Source: Acidobacteriota bacterium
Lineage (GTDB): Bacteria; Acidobacteriota; Thermoanaerobaculia; Multivoradales; SZUA-115
Assembly (NCBI GenBank): GCA_003231035.1
Contig: QIHU01000130.1
Coordinates: 1 to 18,546, forward strand
Reading direction: 5' to 3'
DNA length: 18,546 bases
Positions 1 to 6,183 of the stretch are shown piece after piece. Made by a program: the position numbers and the translations under genes. A model generated the notes under the pieces. It did no database searches. It was not told where the DNA came from and worked only from the letters and a program-made list of their open reading frames with translations. The first letter of the stretch is position 1; every line of letters begins with the position of its first letter.

Positions 1-360
1 CCATTCCGGGCGGTCGCGCAACTCGTCGCTTCGCTCCTTAGACAATCACGCCCGCTTTCCTCCATGGGCCGATCCGTGCACTCCACTGGTTCGTGCCCGC
101 AGCCTTAGGCCACTGCGCGGGAGAGACAGACTCTTGGTTGGAGTGTTTTATTCGTCCTCGCGCCTCGCTGCGCTCGGCTCTCGGTACTTCTGTCCGGTAC
201 TGAGCATTGAGACCTCGCCGCTTCGCGTCTCGGGGGGCACGATGTTGAGCGGAGTGTGCGAGCCATCAGGCGAACCCAATGACCCCTCACCCACTTCGGG
301 GGAGAGTAACCGAGCGGAGCGTGAGCCCTTTGGGCGAACCCGGCCGGAAGGCCGGACTCC
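1..360. other. gene-free, repeat-like DNA
   Basis: I see no convincing coding region here. The open frames that exist are short, Arg/Ser/Pro-rich and on both strands, as expected from GC-rich non-coding DNA. The sequence has the texture of degenerate dispersed repeats. GAGCGGAGTGTGCGAGCC...GGCGAACC near 245-279 reappears in altered form as GAGCGGAGCGTGAGCC...GGCGAACC near 311-339. There are short inverted pairs such as CCGGCCGGAAGGCCGG near 340-356. No tRNA or rRNA signature was recognised. It may be part of a dispersed repeat family of this genome, which cannot be tested from one window. Confidence 0.4.
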
Positions 361-482
361 TTGGGGTGAATCGCGAAAAACGACGTTTTTTCGCGAGAGG
401 GGGCTTGGCGAAAGCCCCCATAGTTGGGGTGAATCGCGAAAAACGACGTTTTTTCGCGAGAGGGGGCTTGGCGAAAGCCCCC
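361..482. repeat. tandem pair of 59-bp direct repeats, each with two hairpins
   Basis: Two identical 59-bp units lie at 361-419 and 424-482, separated by 4 bp (period 63). Each unit holds two inverted repeats. The first is AT/GC-mixed (TCGCGAAAAA at 371-380 pairing with TTTTTCGCGA at 387-396). The second is GC-rich (GGGGGCTT at 399-406 pairing with AAGCCCCC at 412-419). Neither hairpin is followed by a T run, so they are not obvious intrinsic terminators. The perfect identity suggests a recent duplication or a unit under gene conversion. There are only two copies and no spacer structure, so this is not a CRISPR array. Confidence 0.9.
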
Positions 483-495
483 TAGAAATGGAAAT

Positions 496-562
496 GCACG
501 TACTAGCGGGTCCTTCTCCCCCGCTCTACCCGAGCGGGGGAGAAGGACCCGCTAGTACGTGC
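496..562. repeat. perfect long palindrome, 31-bp arms with 5-nt loop
   Basis: Left arm 496-526 and right arm 532-562 are exact reverse complements, with TACCC (527-531) as the loop. The inner part resembles the C-rich/G-rich REP-like palindromes common in GC-rich bacteria. The outer part, read on the minus strand in the right arm, corresponds to the 3' end of the ancestral reading frame of the neighbouring cyclic-nucleotide-binding gene (codons for W-H-V-L-A-G-P aligning with W-H-L-L-S-G-P in the paralogue). So the right arm contains old gene sequence and the left arm is its inverted copy. No T run follows on either strand. It could still act as a factor-independent transcript end or an RNA-stabilising stem. 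Confidence 0.9.
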
Positions 563-660
563 CAGGAAGCGACTTTGTCGTCTACGGCTCTGAGGCGTTG
601 GGCTAGGGTGGTGCTGAGGATTTGGAGTAGGCGCAGCGAGGTTTGGCGGCGGGGGTCTAG
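526..660 (-). pseudogene. out-of-frame C-terminal remnant of the dual-CNBD gene
   Basis: Read on the minus strand in the frame set by codons ATC (661-663) and CTA (658-660), this stretch encodes ILDPRR, then LAQRLRAVDDK, then WHVLAGP, and stops at TAG (526-528). The intact paralogue at 1571-2566 has ILNPRR, LAQRVRALDDK and WHLLSGP in the same order and spacing. It is therefore the original C-terminus of the gene at 657-1499, cut off by a frameshift at about 664-671. The paralogue has 15 nt between the codons matching AGA and ATC, and this copy has 2 nt, so the deletion is 13 bp. The final codons lie inside the long palindrome. Confidence 0.85.
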
Positions 661-1499
661 GATGGTCTGGGGATCATCAAGACAACCGCGCCGCCGGTGT
701 GGGCGCGGGCGTCGGCGGAGCGTGGGAGGCTGTCGATCAGGGCCATCTCTCCGAAGTAGTCTCCCCGTTCTAGGATGGCTAGGGCTTCTTCACCGATTCC
801 GGGGATGTGCTTGCTGATCCGTACTTGGCCCTCTAGGACGACGTACATTCGATCGCCGGGATCGCCTTCCTGAAAGATGACCTCACCCGAAGGTAGTCGT
901 TTTTCCCTTGAGAGCGAGGTCAAGAAGTGGATTTCCATGGAGGAGAGCTTCTGCTCTTGGAAGACCTCGCGCTTCTCGCTGATGGCTAGCCGGAATTGTC
1001 CGGTGGGGGTTCGCAGGCCATCGGTGGAGGGCATAGTCGTTTCTGTTTGGCTCGCCTCGAAGAAGCGGAGCAATTCCTGGTTGCTGGTGCGTAGGCGTTC
1101 GGCCAGGCTGCGCCAGAAAGTCCAGTAGAGGGCAACGCCGAAGCGCGGGTCCTTTTCTTCGACCACCGAAAGCGCCACAGGGTTGAAAGAGAGTAGGTCG
1201 GTCTCCGCGCTGGTTTCGGCGTGGCAAGAGCGCGGCCCGTGGTCAACAAAACTCTCCTCACCAAAGAATCTGCCTGGAGGGAGCATGGCGAGAGTACAGG
1301 GGCCGTAGGGTGTATCGCGGAAGAGCCGAACGCCACCGGAGACCACGAGGTAGGCGTCGCGACTGTCGTCACCTTCGGCCAGAACCAGAGCGGTGCGCGG
1401 TAAGCGGACGCGCGACAAGCAAGAACCAAGCAGAGCGATCTGGTCGTCGGTGAAATGAGAGAAACGCTCTTGTTCCCTCAGGAGGTCGGTGATCTTCAA
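657..1499 (-). CDS. tandem cyclic-nucleotide-binding-domain protein, C-terminally truncated copy
   Basis: This 280-residue protein has two Crp-type cyclic-nucleotide-binding (CNBD) folds and no DNA-binding or enzymatic domain. CNBD-A spans about residues 15-115, with a cassette-like segment FFGEESFVDHGPRS (78-91). CNBD-B spans about 185-276, with a well-formed phosphate-binding cassette YFGEMALIDSLPRSADA (248-264) that includes Glu251 and Arg260, the residues that in CRP/PKA contact the ribose and phosphate. A linker (about 120-185) contains VFQEQKLSS, shared with the paralogue. The start is TTG; no clear Shine-Dalgarno is visible. The gapless alignment with the protein at 1571-2566 fails at residue 279, where a 13-bp deletion shifts the frame to an early stop. 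This removes the end of CNBD-B and the lid helix that normally closes over bound nucleotide. It may be a decaying duplicate. Confidence 0.85.
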   Translation of the reverse strand: MKITDLLREQERFSHFTDDQIALLGSCLSRVRLPRTALVLAEGDDSRDAYLVVSGGVRLFRDTPYGPCTLAMLPPGRFFGEESFVDHGPRSCHAETSAETDLLSFNPVALSVVEEKDPRFGVALYWTFWRSLAERLRTSNQELLRFFEASQTETTMPSTDGLRTPTGQFRLAISEKREVFQEQKLSSMEIHFLTSLSREKRLPSGEVIFQEGDPGDRMYVVLEGQVRISKHIPGIGEEALAILERGDYFGEMALIDSLPRSADARAHTGGAVVLMIPRPS

Positions 1500-1570
1500 G
1501 GTGGCGGAATTCTACAGACTTTTAGGGATGGGTCTTGTGGAGCACGCGATCAAGCGAGAAACCAGTAAGA

Positions 1571-2566
1571 TCAAGCACCGATTTGGATGGATGGTTTGGG
1601 CCCACTGAGCAAATGCCAGAAGGTGATCTTGTCGTCGAGGGCTCGCACGCGTTGAGCGAGCAAAGTACAGAGAACTTTCAACAGACGCACCGGAGCATTG
1701 CGCCGAGGGTTCAGGATGGTGTTCACAACAGCCCTCGAAATTACCAGCACCACGGTCCCATCTTGATGAGCGCGAGCATCCGCGGAGCGCGGCCGATCGG
1801 CGAGGAGTGCCATTTGACCAAAATACTCACCCCGTCCAAGGATCGCGAGTGCCTCTTCACCAGCACCTGGAATGTTCCGGCTAATGCGGATCTTGCCACT
1901 GAGCACCACATACATGCAGTCCGCGGCATCACCCTCACGAAAGATTAGTTGACCGGCGTCGAGTCGCCTCTCCACGGAGGTTGCCGCCAACACCTGAATC
2001 TCCAGCGAGGAGAGTTTCTGTTCTTGAAAGACTTTACGCTTGAGGTTGATGTCCAGTTTGAGGTTGCCATCCTCGGCGGGGCGCAGACCGACACTCGGTG
2101 GTGGAATGAACTCGCCATCGACGTCGAAGAACTTCAGGAGTTCGCGATTGCTGGTTTGCAAGCGAATTGCGAGGCTATGCCAAAAGGCCCAGTAGAGGGG
2201 GCCAAAGAGGCTGGCCTCTTGTTCCAGAAGTTGGCCAAGAATTTTGGCGTTGAAGCGAAGAAGGTCACACTGTTGAGTCGGCTTGGCGCTATTCGCCTGG
2301 GTTCCGCCATCGATGAAACTCTCCTCGCCGAAAAGGTCGCCCGGGCGAAGACTATGCAGAGAACAAGGGCCGACTTGGGTTTCGCGGTAGAGGTGAACGC
2401 CACCACCGAGAATGAGGTAGACATCCTGGTTTTGCTCGCCGACATCGACGATTGTCTGGCCCGTTGACGCCGTCTCGCGACTCAGGCAAGGATTGAGCAG
2501 GGCGAGCTGGTGCCCGTCTAGCCGAGCGAAGATCTCTTGGTAGCGAAGGTGGTTAGCGAGGGTCAA
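1571..2566 (-). CDS. tandem cyclic-nucleotide-binding-domain protein (intact paralogue)
   Basis: This 331-residue, two-CNBD protein has no recognised output domain, an architecture reminiscent of PKA regulatory subunits. From the chosen TTG start (2564-2566) it aligns without a gap to the neighbouring truncated copy through residue 278. CNBD-B retains the cassette shape YFGQMALLADRPRSADA (248-264), but the usual Glu is Gln251. CNBD-A lacks the cassette Arg (GTQ at 88-90 where the paralogue has GPR), so A is probably a structural domain or binds something else. The C-terminus is helical (about 283-318). An in-frame ATG at 2680 would add 38 residues without counterpart in the paralogue and overlap the upstream gene by 77 bp, so TTG is preferred. 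No clear Shine-Dalgarno is seen. It follows the TPR-like gene by 37 bp, probably in one transcript. The ligand is unknown. Confidence 0.85.
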   Translation of the reverse strand: MTLANHLRYQEIFARLDGHQLALLNPCLSRETASTGQTIVDVGEQNQDVYLILGGGVHLYRETQVGPCSLHSLRPGDLFGEESFIDGGTQANSAKPTQQCDLLRFNAKILGQLLEQEASLFGPLYWAFWHSLAIRLQTSNRELLKFFDVDGEFIPPPSVGLRPAEDGNLKLDINLKRKVFQEQKLSSLEIQVLAATSVERRLDAGQLIFREGDAADCMYVVLSGKIRISRNIPGAGEEALAILGRGEYFGQMALLADRPRSADARAHQDGTVVLVISRAVVNTILNPRRNAPVRLLKVLCTLLAQRVRALDDKITFWHLLSGPKPSIQIGA

Positions 2567-2603
2567 AAGGGTACGGTTCCATAACCAGGCAGCAGCGGGT
2601 TTT

Positions 2604-3269
2604 CTATGGGTTGGGTCTTTCGGGTGGCGAGATTCTACGAACGAGCAGGCTTTCAGGGGCCGCGCGCGCCCCGGCTTCACTGGCCCATCGAGCTTTGTCA
2701 GTCAGTTGTGCGGCGTGCCACAGAGCTCCTGCTTGCAGGAACCATTCCGAGAATTCGGGGTCACCTTCACCGAGGTCAAAGCGTAGCTTTGATTCTAGCG
2801 TAGCTTCAACTTCTTCGAAGCGGGAGAGCGCCGCGCGCCGTTGGCCCCGGTCGAGATCGAGCCAAGCTCGGTGCAGGGTGAGCGCTTCCCAGAGGTCGGG
2901 CCTCTTGGAGGCTAGGTCGAAGTATCGTGAGGCAGTTTGGTGGTCGTGGCCATAAGCGGCGATGAGACCGAGTTCGAGCGCGACCTCCGCGTCCGCGGGG
3001 TCCGCCCCCAGGAGGCTTGCCAGGTGTGCGCGGGCTTGGTCAAAATCCAGCAAGTGTTTGCAGGCGACCGCCGCCGCCAGCCGTTCCTCGCGACGGACAT
3101 CTGGGTTCTGAGGGTCAACGGCCTCACGGGCGGCGGCGAAGTCACCTCGCGAGAGGGCGACCACGGCCGGTCCTTGGCTTTGCCGGCCTAGAACGAAGAC
3201 CAAGAGGAGGGCGCCGCTCGCGGCGCTAGCCGCCACCAGAAGGATCAACAGAGTTTCGAAGGAGGGCAA
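2604..3269 (-). CDS. membrane-anchored TPR-like protein
   Basis: This 221-residue protein starts with TTG. Residues 5-28 are a single hydrophobic segment (LLILLVAASAASGALLLVFV) followed by RQ, which suits an N-terminal anchor. The rest is alpha-helical with TPR-like spacing, for example GDFAAAREAVDPQNP, then LDFDQARAHLASLLGADPAD and HDHQTASRYFDLASKRPD. That indicates about three to five degenerate repeats and a scaffold for protein contacts. No catalytic motif is seen. It lies 23 bp after the P-loop gene and before the two CNBD genes, all on one strand, so it probably belongs to the same transcript. TPR-like assignment is by pattern only, and no partner can be named. Confidence 0.75.
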   Translation of the reverse strand: MPSFETLLILLVAASAASGALLLVFVLGRQSQGPAVVALSRGDFAAAREAVDPQNPDVRREERLAAAVACKHLLDFDQARAHLASLLGADPADAEVALELGLIAAYGHDHQTASRYFDLASKRPDLWEALTLHRAWLDLDRGQRRAALSRFEEVEATLESKLRFDLGEGDPEFSEWFLQAGALWHAAQLTDKARWASEAGARAAPESLLVRRISPPERPNP

Positions 3270-3292
3270 GGGAATCTTTCGTAGGCGGACGG

Positions 3293-3892
3293 TTAGCCAA
3301 TCCGTCCTTCGTCGAGCAACGAGAGTTGTGGCGGGTCGAGCTTTTCGAGGACCACGCGCACGACCACATCCAGCCAGCCTGAACGGTCGGCGGAGTCGAG
3401 ACGCAACGGTGCCAAATTTCGAACGGAGAGTTCGCGGATCAACCGCTCCTCGACGGCGCGCTGAAAGGAGGGATCGTCACTGCGAACGCCGTCGGCGCGT
3501 GGAGCGGTGATGATGGGAACGTGCACCAACAGGCCGTAGCTTTTCATCCAGTGGTCGATCAGTCCGTCTAGTGCCGGTTGCCGGTCGCTGGCGAGAAGCA
3601 GGTAGACGTAGTTGTCAAGGGCGCTACGATCACAGACAACCACCGGGTAGCGGGTCGCGGCGACCAATTCTTCGGCGATCTGGTTGTGAACGATCCAGGC
3701 CTGGGCGGCGGTCGTGGTCTGCAGGTTGATCGGCAATGGGCAGCGGCGCGCGACCTCGTGCACCACTTCGCAGCTGACATCCCGCGCCTTAAGCTGTGCC
3801 GCCAAGCCATAACACAGGGTCGTCTTGCCGACCCCATGGCTGCCGATGAAGGCGATCTTGAACGGTTCTTCGTGGGGTGAGATTTGGCCCAT
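3293..3892 (-). CDS. P-loop NTPase, AAA_28 / NadR-kinase-like
   Basis: This 199-residue protein has a Walker A motif GSHGVGKTT at residues 17-25 directly after a beta strand (KIAFI), as in small nucleotide/nucleoside-kinase-like P-loop proteins. VVVCDRSALDNYVYLLL (84-100) resembles the Walker B/substrate region of the AAA_28 family (NadR C-terminal kinase and relatives). The compact single domain without a nucleic-acid-binding module suggests phosphorylation of a small molecule or a regulatory ATPase, but the substrate cannot be read from the sequence. The start codon ATG (3890-3892) is 9 bp after the aminotransferase stop, with GGAG somewhat upstream. Tight spacing on both sides supports co-transcription with the aminotransferase and the TPR-like gene. 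Confidence 0.75.
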   Translation of the reverse strand: MGQISPHEEPFKIAFIGSHGVGKTTLCYGLAAQLKARDVSCEVVHEVARRCPLPINLQTTTAAQAWIVHNQIAEELVAATRYPVVVCDRSALDNYVYLLLASDRQPALDGLIDHWMKSYGLLVHVPIITAPRADGVRSDDPSFQRAVEERLIRELSVRNLAPLRLDSADRSGWLDVVVRVVLEKLDPPQLSLLDEGRIG

Positions 3893-3901
3893 GGGTGGAG
3901 T

Positions 3902-5269
3902 CTATCTCCGCGACCTTCGAGGCGCTCCCGGGGCGGTGATGGTGAGCACGTCGAGGGCCGCGAGCAGCTGGCGGTGGGTGATGGTCAAAGGCGGGCACAA
4001 TTGAAGGACGGTCGCGTTGGGTCCACCGGCCAAGACCAGTAGACCTTGTTGCAGCGCCGCTCCGGTCCAGGCGTAGGCGGTGTCGCGATGGTCGACCTCA
4101 ATTCCCCACAGTAGACCTCGGCCGCGAACCTCTGAAACTACGGAGAACTCGTTGAAACGCGCCAGGCGCCGGGCGAGGAGCGCTCCCAAGGCACGGGCGC
4201 GCCGCGCTAGCTCCCCATCCTCGAGCAGGTCGAGAACCGCGCAGGCACAGGCACAGGCCACCGGGTTGGCGAGGTGGGTCGCGGTATGGAGCGCTTCGCC
4301 GTCGGTTCGCCAACCCTCCATCACCTCTGCCCGCCCGATCGTGGCGGCGAGCGGCAGCCCTCCCGCCAACGCTTTGCCGCAGCACAGCAAGTCCGGGCGT
4401 ACCCCTTCATGGTCGACCGCGAAGCGCTGGCCGGTTCGACCAAAGCCGGTGAAGACCTCGTCGGCAATGAACAAGACGCCGTGGCGCCGGCAAAGGGCGG
4501 CGAGATCGGTAAGCCATCCTCGCGGTGGCAGGAGCACCCCCTCGCGACCGACCACGGGCTCGACGATGGCGGCGCCGATGGCGCCAGAGCCGAGGGCCTG
4601 TTCGATCGTCGTGGCGGGGCAGCCGTAGGCGAGCCGATGGACGGTGCGAGGTGCCAGTCGATCTTCGAAGGGTTGTCGAAAAATAGGCCTAGAGGTGACG
4701 GAAAGGGCGCCCAAAGTAAGCCCGTGGTACCCAGGGTCAAAGCAGAGCACCCCGCTCTTGCCGGTCGCTAAGGCGGCCGTTTTCAGAGCGATTTCGACAG
4801 CATCGGCGCCGGAGACTGCGAAATAGACTCGGGGATCATCGACCGGCGCCCATTCACCCAACCGGCGAGCGACCTCGATTCTCAAGGGGTGAGCGTGGAC
4901 GTCGCCCAAGGCGTGGAGCAATACTCCCGCTTGCCGGCGCGCGGCGGCCACCACCCGCGGATGGCGATGTCCCACGGCGGCGACACCGAAGCCGGCGGTG
5001 AGGTCTATATAGCGGTTGCCGTCCACGTCGACCACGTTGGCCCCGCGGGCTTCCCGCCAGAGAATGGCCGGTGTCGCGCTGGCTTCTCTCTTTGAACCTG
5101 CTGAACCGTCGGCTGTAAAGGCGGCGGGCAGGGTGTTGACCCCTGGCGCCTCGTAGCGATCGAGCAGTTCGGCTAACCGTCGCGCTTCGGGGCCGGGTGG
5201 AGGAGTGACCATTCGCGGCAGCCGATCTCCGCGGCCAAGCCCCTCGCCGTTTTTTTCTGCCGCGCACAT
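3902..5269 (-). CDS. class III PLP-dependent aminotransferase
   Basis: This 455-residue protein shows the full class III (ornithine/acetylornithine/GABA-type) signature. VDGNRYIDLTAGFG occurs near 82-95, the cofactor-phosphate segment SGADAVEIALKTA is at 153-165, YHG at 181-183, and the Asp-containing motif DEVFTGFGRTG at 270-280. The PLP lysine is probably Lys299 in CGKALAGGLP. Family length is usually 400-460. The reaction is transfer of an amino group from an amine or amino-acid donor to a keto acid; the substrate is not identifiable here, and no arginine, biotin or haem pathway genes lie nearby. The first ATG lies 9 bp after recR, without a Shine-Dalgarno. ATG at codon 20 is an alternative start, since the conserved region begins later. 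Confidence 0.88.
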   Translation of the reverse strand: MCAAEKNGEGLGRGDRLPRMVTPPPGPEARRLAELLDRYEAPGVNTLPAAFTADGSAGSKREASATPAILWREARGANVVDVDGNRYIDLTAGFGVAAVGHRHPRVVAAARRQAGVLLHALGDVHAHPLRIEVARRLGEWAPVDDPRVYFAVSGADAVEIALKTAALATGKSGVLCFDPGYHGLTLGALSVTSRPIFRQPFEDRLAPRTVHRLAYGCPATTIEQALGSGAIGAAIVEPVVGREGVLLPPRGWLTDLAALCRRHGVLFIADEVFTGFGRTGQRFAVDHEGVRPDLLCCGKALAGGLPLAATIGRAEVMEGWRTDGEALHTATHLANPVACACACAVLDLLEDGELARRARALGALLARRLARFNEFSVVSEVRGRGLLWGIEVDHRDTAYAWTGAALQQGLLVLAGGPNATVLQLCPPLTITHRQLLAALDVLTITAPGAPRRSRR

Positions 5270-5278
5270 CGGCGAGGG

Positions 5279-5863
5279 TCAGATCTCTTGACGGCCAGCG
5301 AGGGAACGCCCCAAGGTGACTTCGTCGGTGTACTCGATGTCTCCGCCGACCGGCATGCCGAAGGCGAGACGGGTCGTGCGCAGGCCGCGCGCTTTGAGAA
5401 GGCGAGCTAGAAACAACGCCGTGGCCTCACCTTCGACGTTGGGATTGGTGGCGAGGATCACCTCCTCCACGCCTTCGAGCCGTTCGAGCAGCGGTCCGAG
5501 GGTAATTTGGTCCGGGCCAATACCGCGCTGGGGCGAGAGGGCTCCCATCAACACATGGTAGTAGCCCTTGAACTCCCGGGTCCGTTCCAAGGGTTCGATG
5601 TTGAACGGTTCCTCGACGACACAGAGCAACTTGCGGTTGCGCTCGGGGTCGCGACAGTAGCGACAAGGGTCCACCGCCGTGATCGAGTAGCAGGTCGAGC
5701 AATGAAAGAGCTTCTCCTTGACCTCAATCAGCGCCTCGGCGAGTGCACGCGCCTCGCCGATCGGAGCTTTGAGCACGTGATGGGCGAGACGCGTCGCTGT
5801 CTTGGGGCCTATCCCCGGCAGCCGAGACAGCTCACCCACCAACCGAGCGAGAGGGTCGATCAT
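5279..5863 (-). CDS. recR: recombination protein RecR
   Basis: RecR forms a clamp that, with RecO (and RecF), loads RecA on gapped DNA. This 194-residue protein matches the family closely. A helix-hairpin-helix LPGIGPKTATRLAHH lies at 15-29. A C4 zinc site uses Cys55, Cys58, Cys67 and Cys70. A Toprim domain (about 79-175) follows, ending with the GMPVGGDIEYTDEVTL segment (169-184) typical of RecR. Length is normal (about 200). It lies 23 bp after ybaB and downstream of dnaX, the order dnaX-ybaB-recR found in very many bacteria. No strong Shine-Dalgarno precedes the ATG, so translation may be coupled to upstream genes. Confidence 0.97.
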   Translation of the reverse strand: MIDPLARLVGELSRLPGIGPKTATRLAHHVLKAPIGEARALAEALIEVKEKLFHCSTCYSITAVDPCRYCRDPERNRKLLCVVEEPFNIEPLERTREFKGYYHVLMGALSPQRGIGPDQITLGPLLERLEGVEEVILATNPNVEGEATALFLARLLKARGLRTTRLAFGMPVGGDIEYTDEVTLGRSLAGRQEI

Positions 5864-5886
5864 TGGGGGTCGGTGCTCATCGCGGG

Positions 5887-6183
5887 TTAGAAGCCGGGCA
5901 GGCCGCCGGTCGCTATCGAGCCGACCTTGCCTTGCATCGTCTCATCGATCCGACGGTTGGCCTCGTTGACAGCCGCCAAGACAAGATCTTCGAGCATCCC
6001 GATATCTTCGGGGTCGAGGACCTCCGGGTCGATCTTGACGGCGGTCACATGCTTATGGCCGTTCATCTTGACCGTAACCATGCCGCCGCCAACCGAGGCT
6101 TCAACCTCGAGCTCCGCCTGTTCGCGTTGCAGTCGCTCCTGCATTTGCTGCGCTTGCTTCATCAATTGGCGAATGCTGCTCAT
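5887..6183 (-). CDS. ybaB: YbaB/EbfC family nucleoid-associated protein
   Basis: This small (98 residues) dimeric DNA-binding protein belongs to the YbaB/EbfC family. The N-terminal helix is rich in Gln/Met/Glu (LMKQAQQMQERLQREQAELE, 7-26). The central sheet includes GGGMVTVKMNGHK (37-49), and VKIDPEVLDPED (54-65) is a hallmark. The gene begins immediately after the dnaX stop codon (ATG at 6181-6183, stop at 6184-6186). The sequence AGGAGA just inside the 3' end of dnaX is its Shine-Dalgarno, so translation is probably coupled. Some annotators use ebfC for the same family. Confidence 0.95.
   Translation of the reverse strand: MSSIRQLMKQAQQMQERLQREQAELEVEASVGGGMVTVKMNGHKHVTAVKIDPEVLDPEDIGMLEDLVLAAVNEANRRIDETMQGKVGSIATGGLPGF

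Noticed and set aside
361..482. CRISPR array or intrinsic terminators
   Set aside because: There are only two units with a 4-bp gap, so no spacers exist. The hairpins are not followed by T runs.
134..817. 227-residue open frame on the plus strand
   Set aside because: It crosses the direct repeats and the palindrome and then runs antisense to the CNBD gene; low-complexity Arg/Ser/Gly composition.
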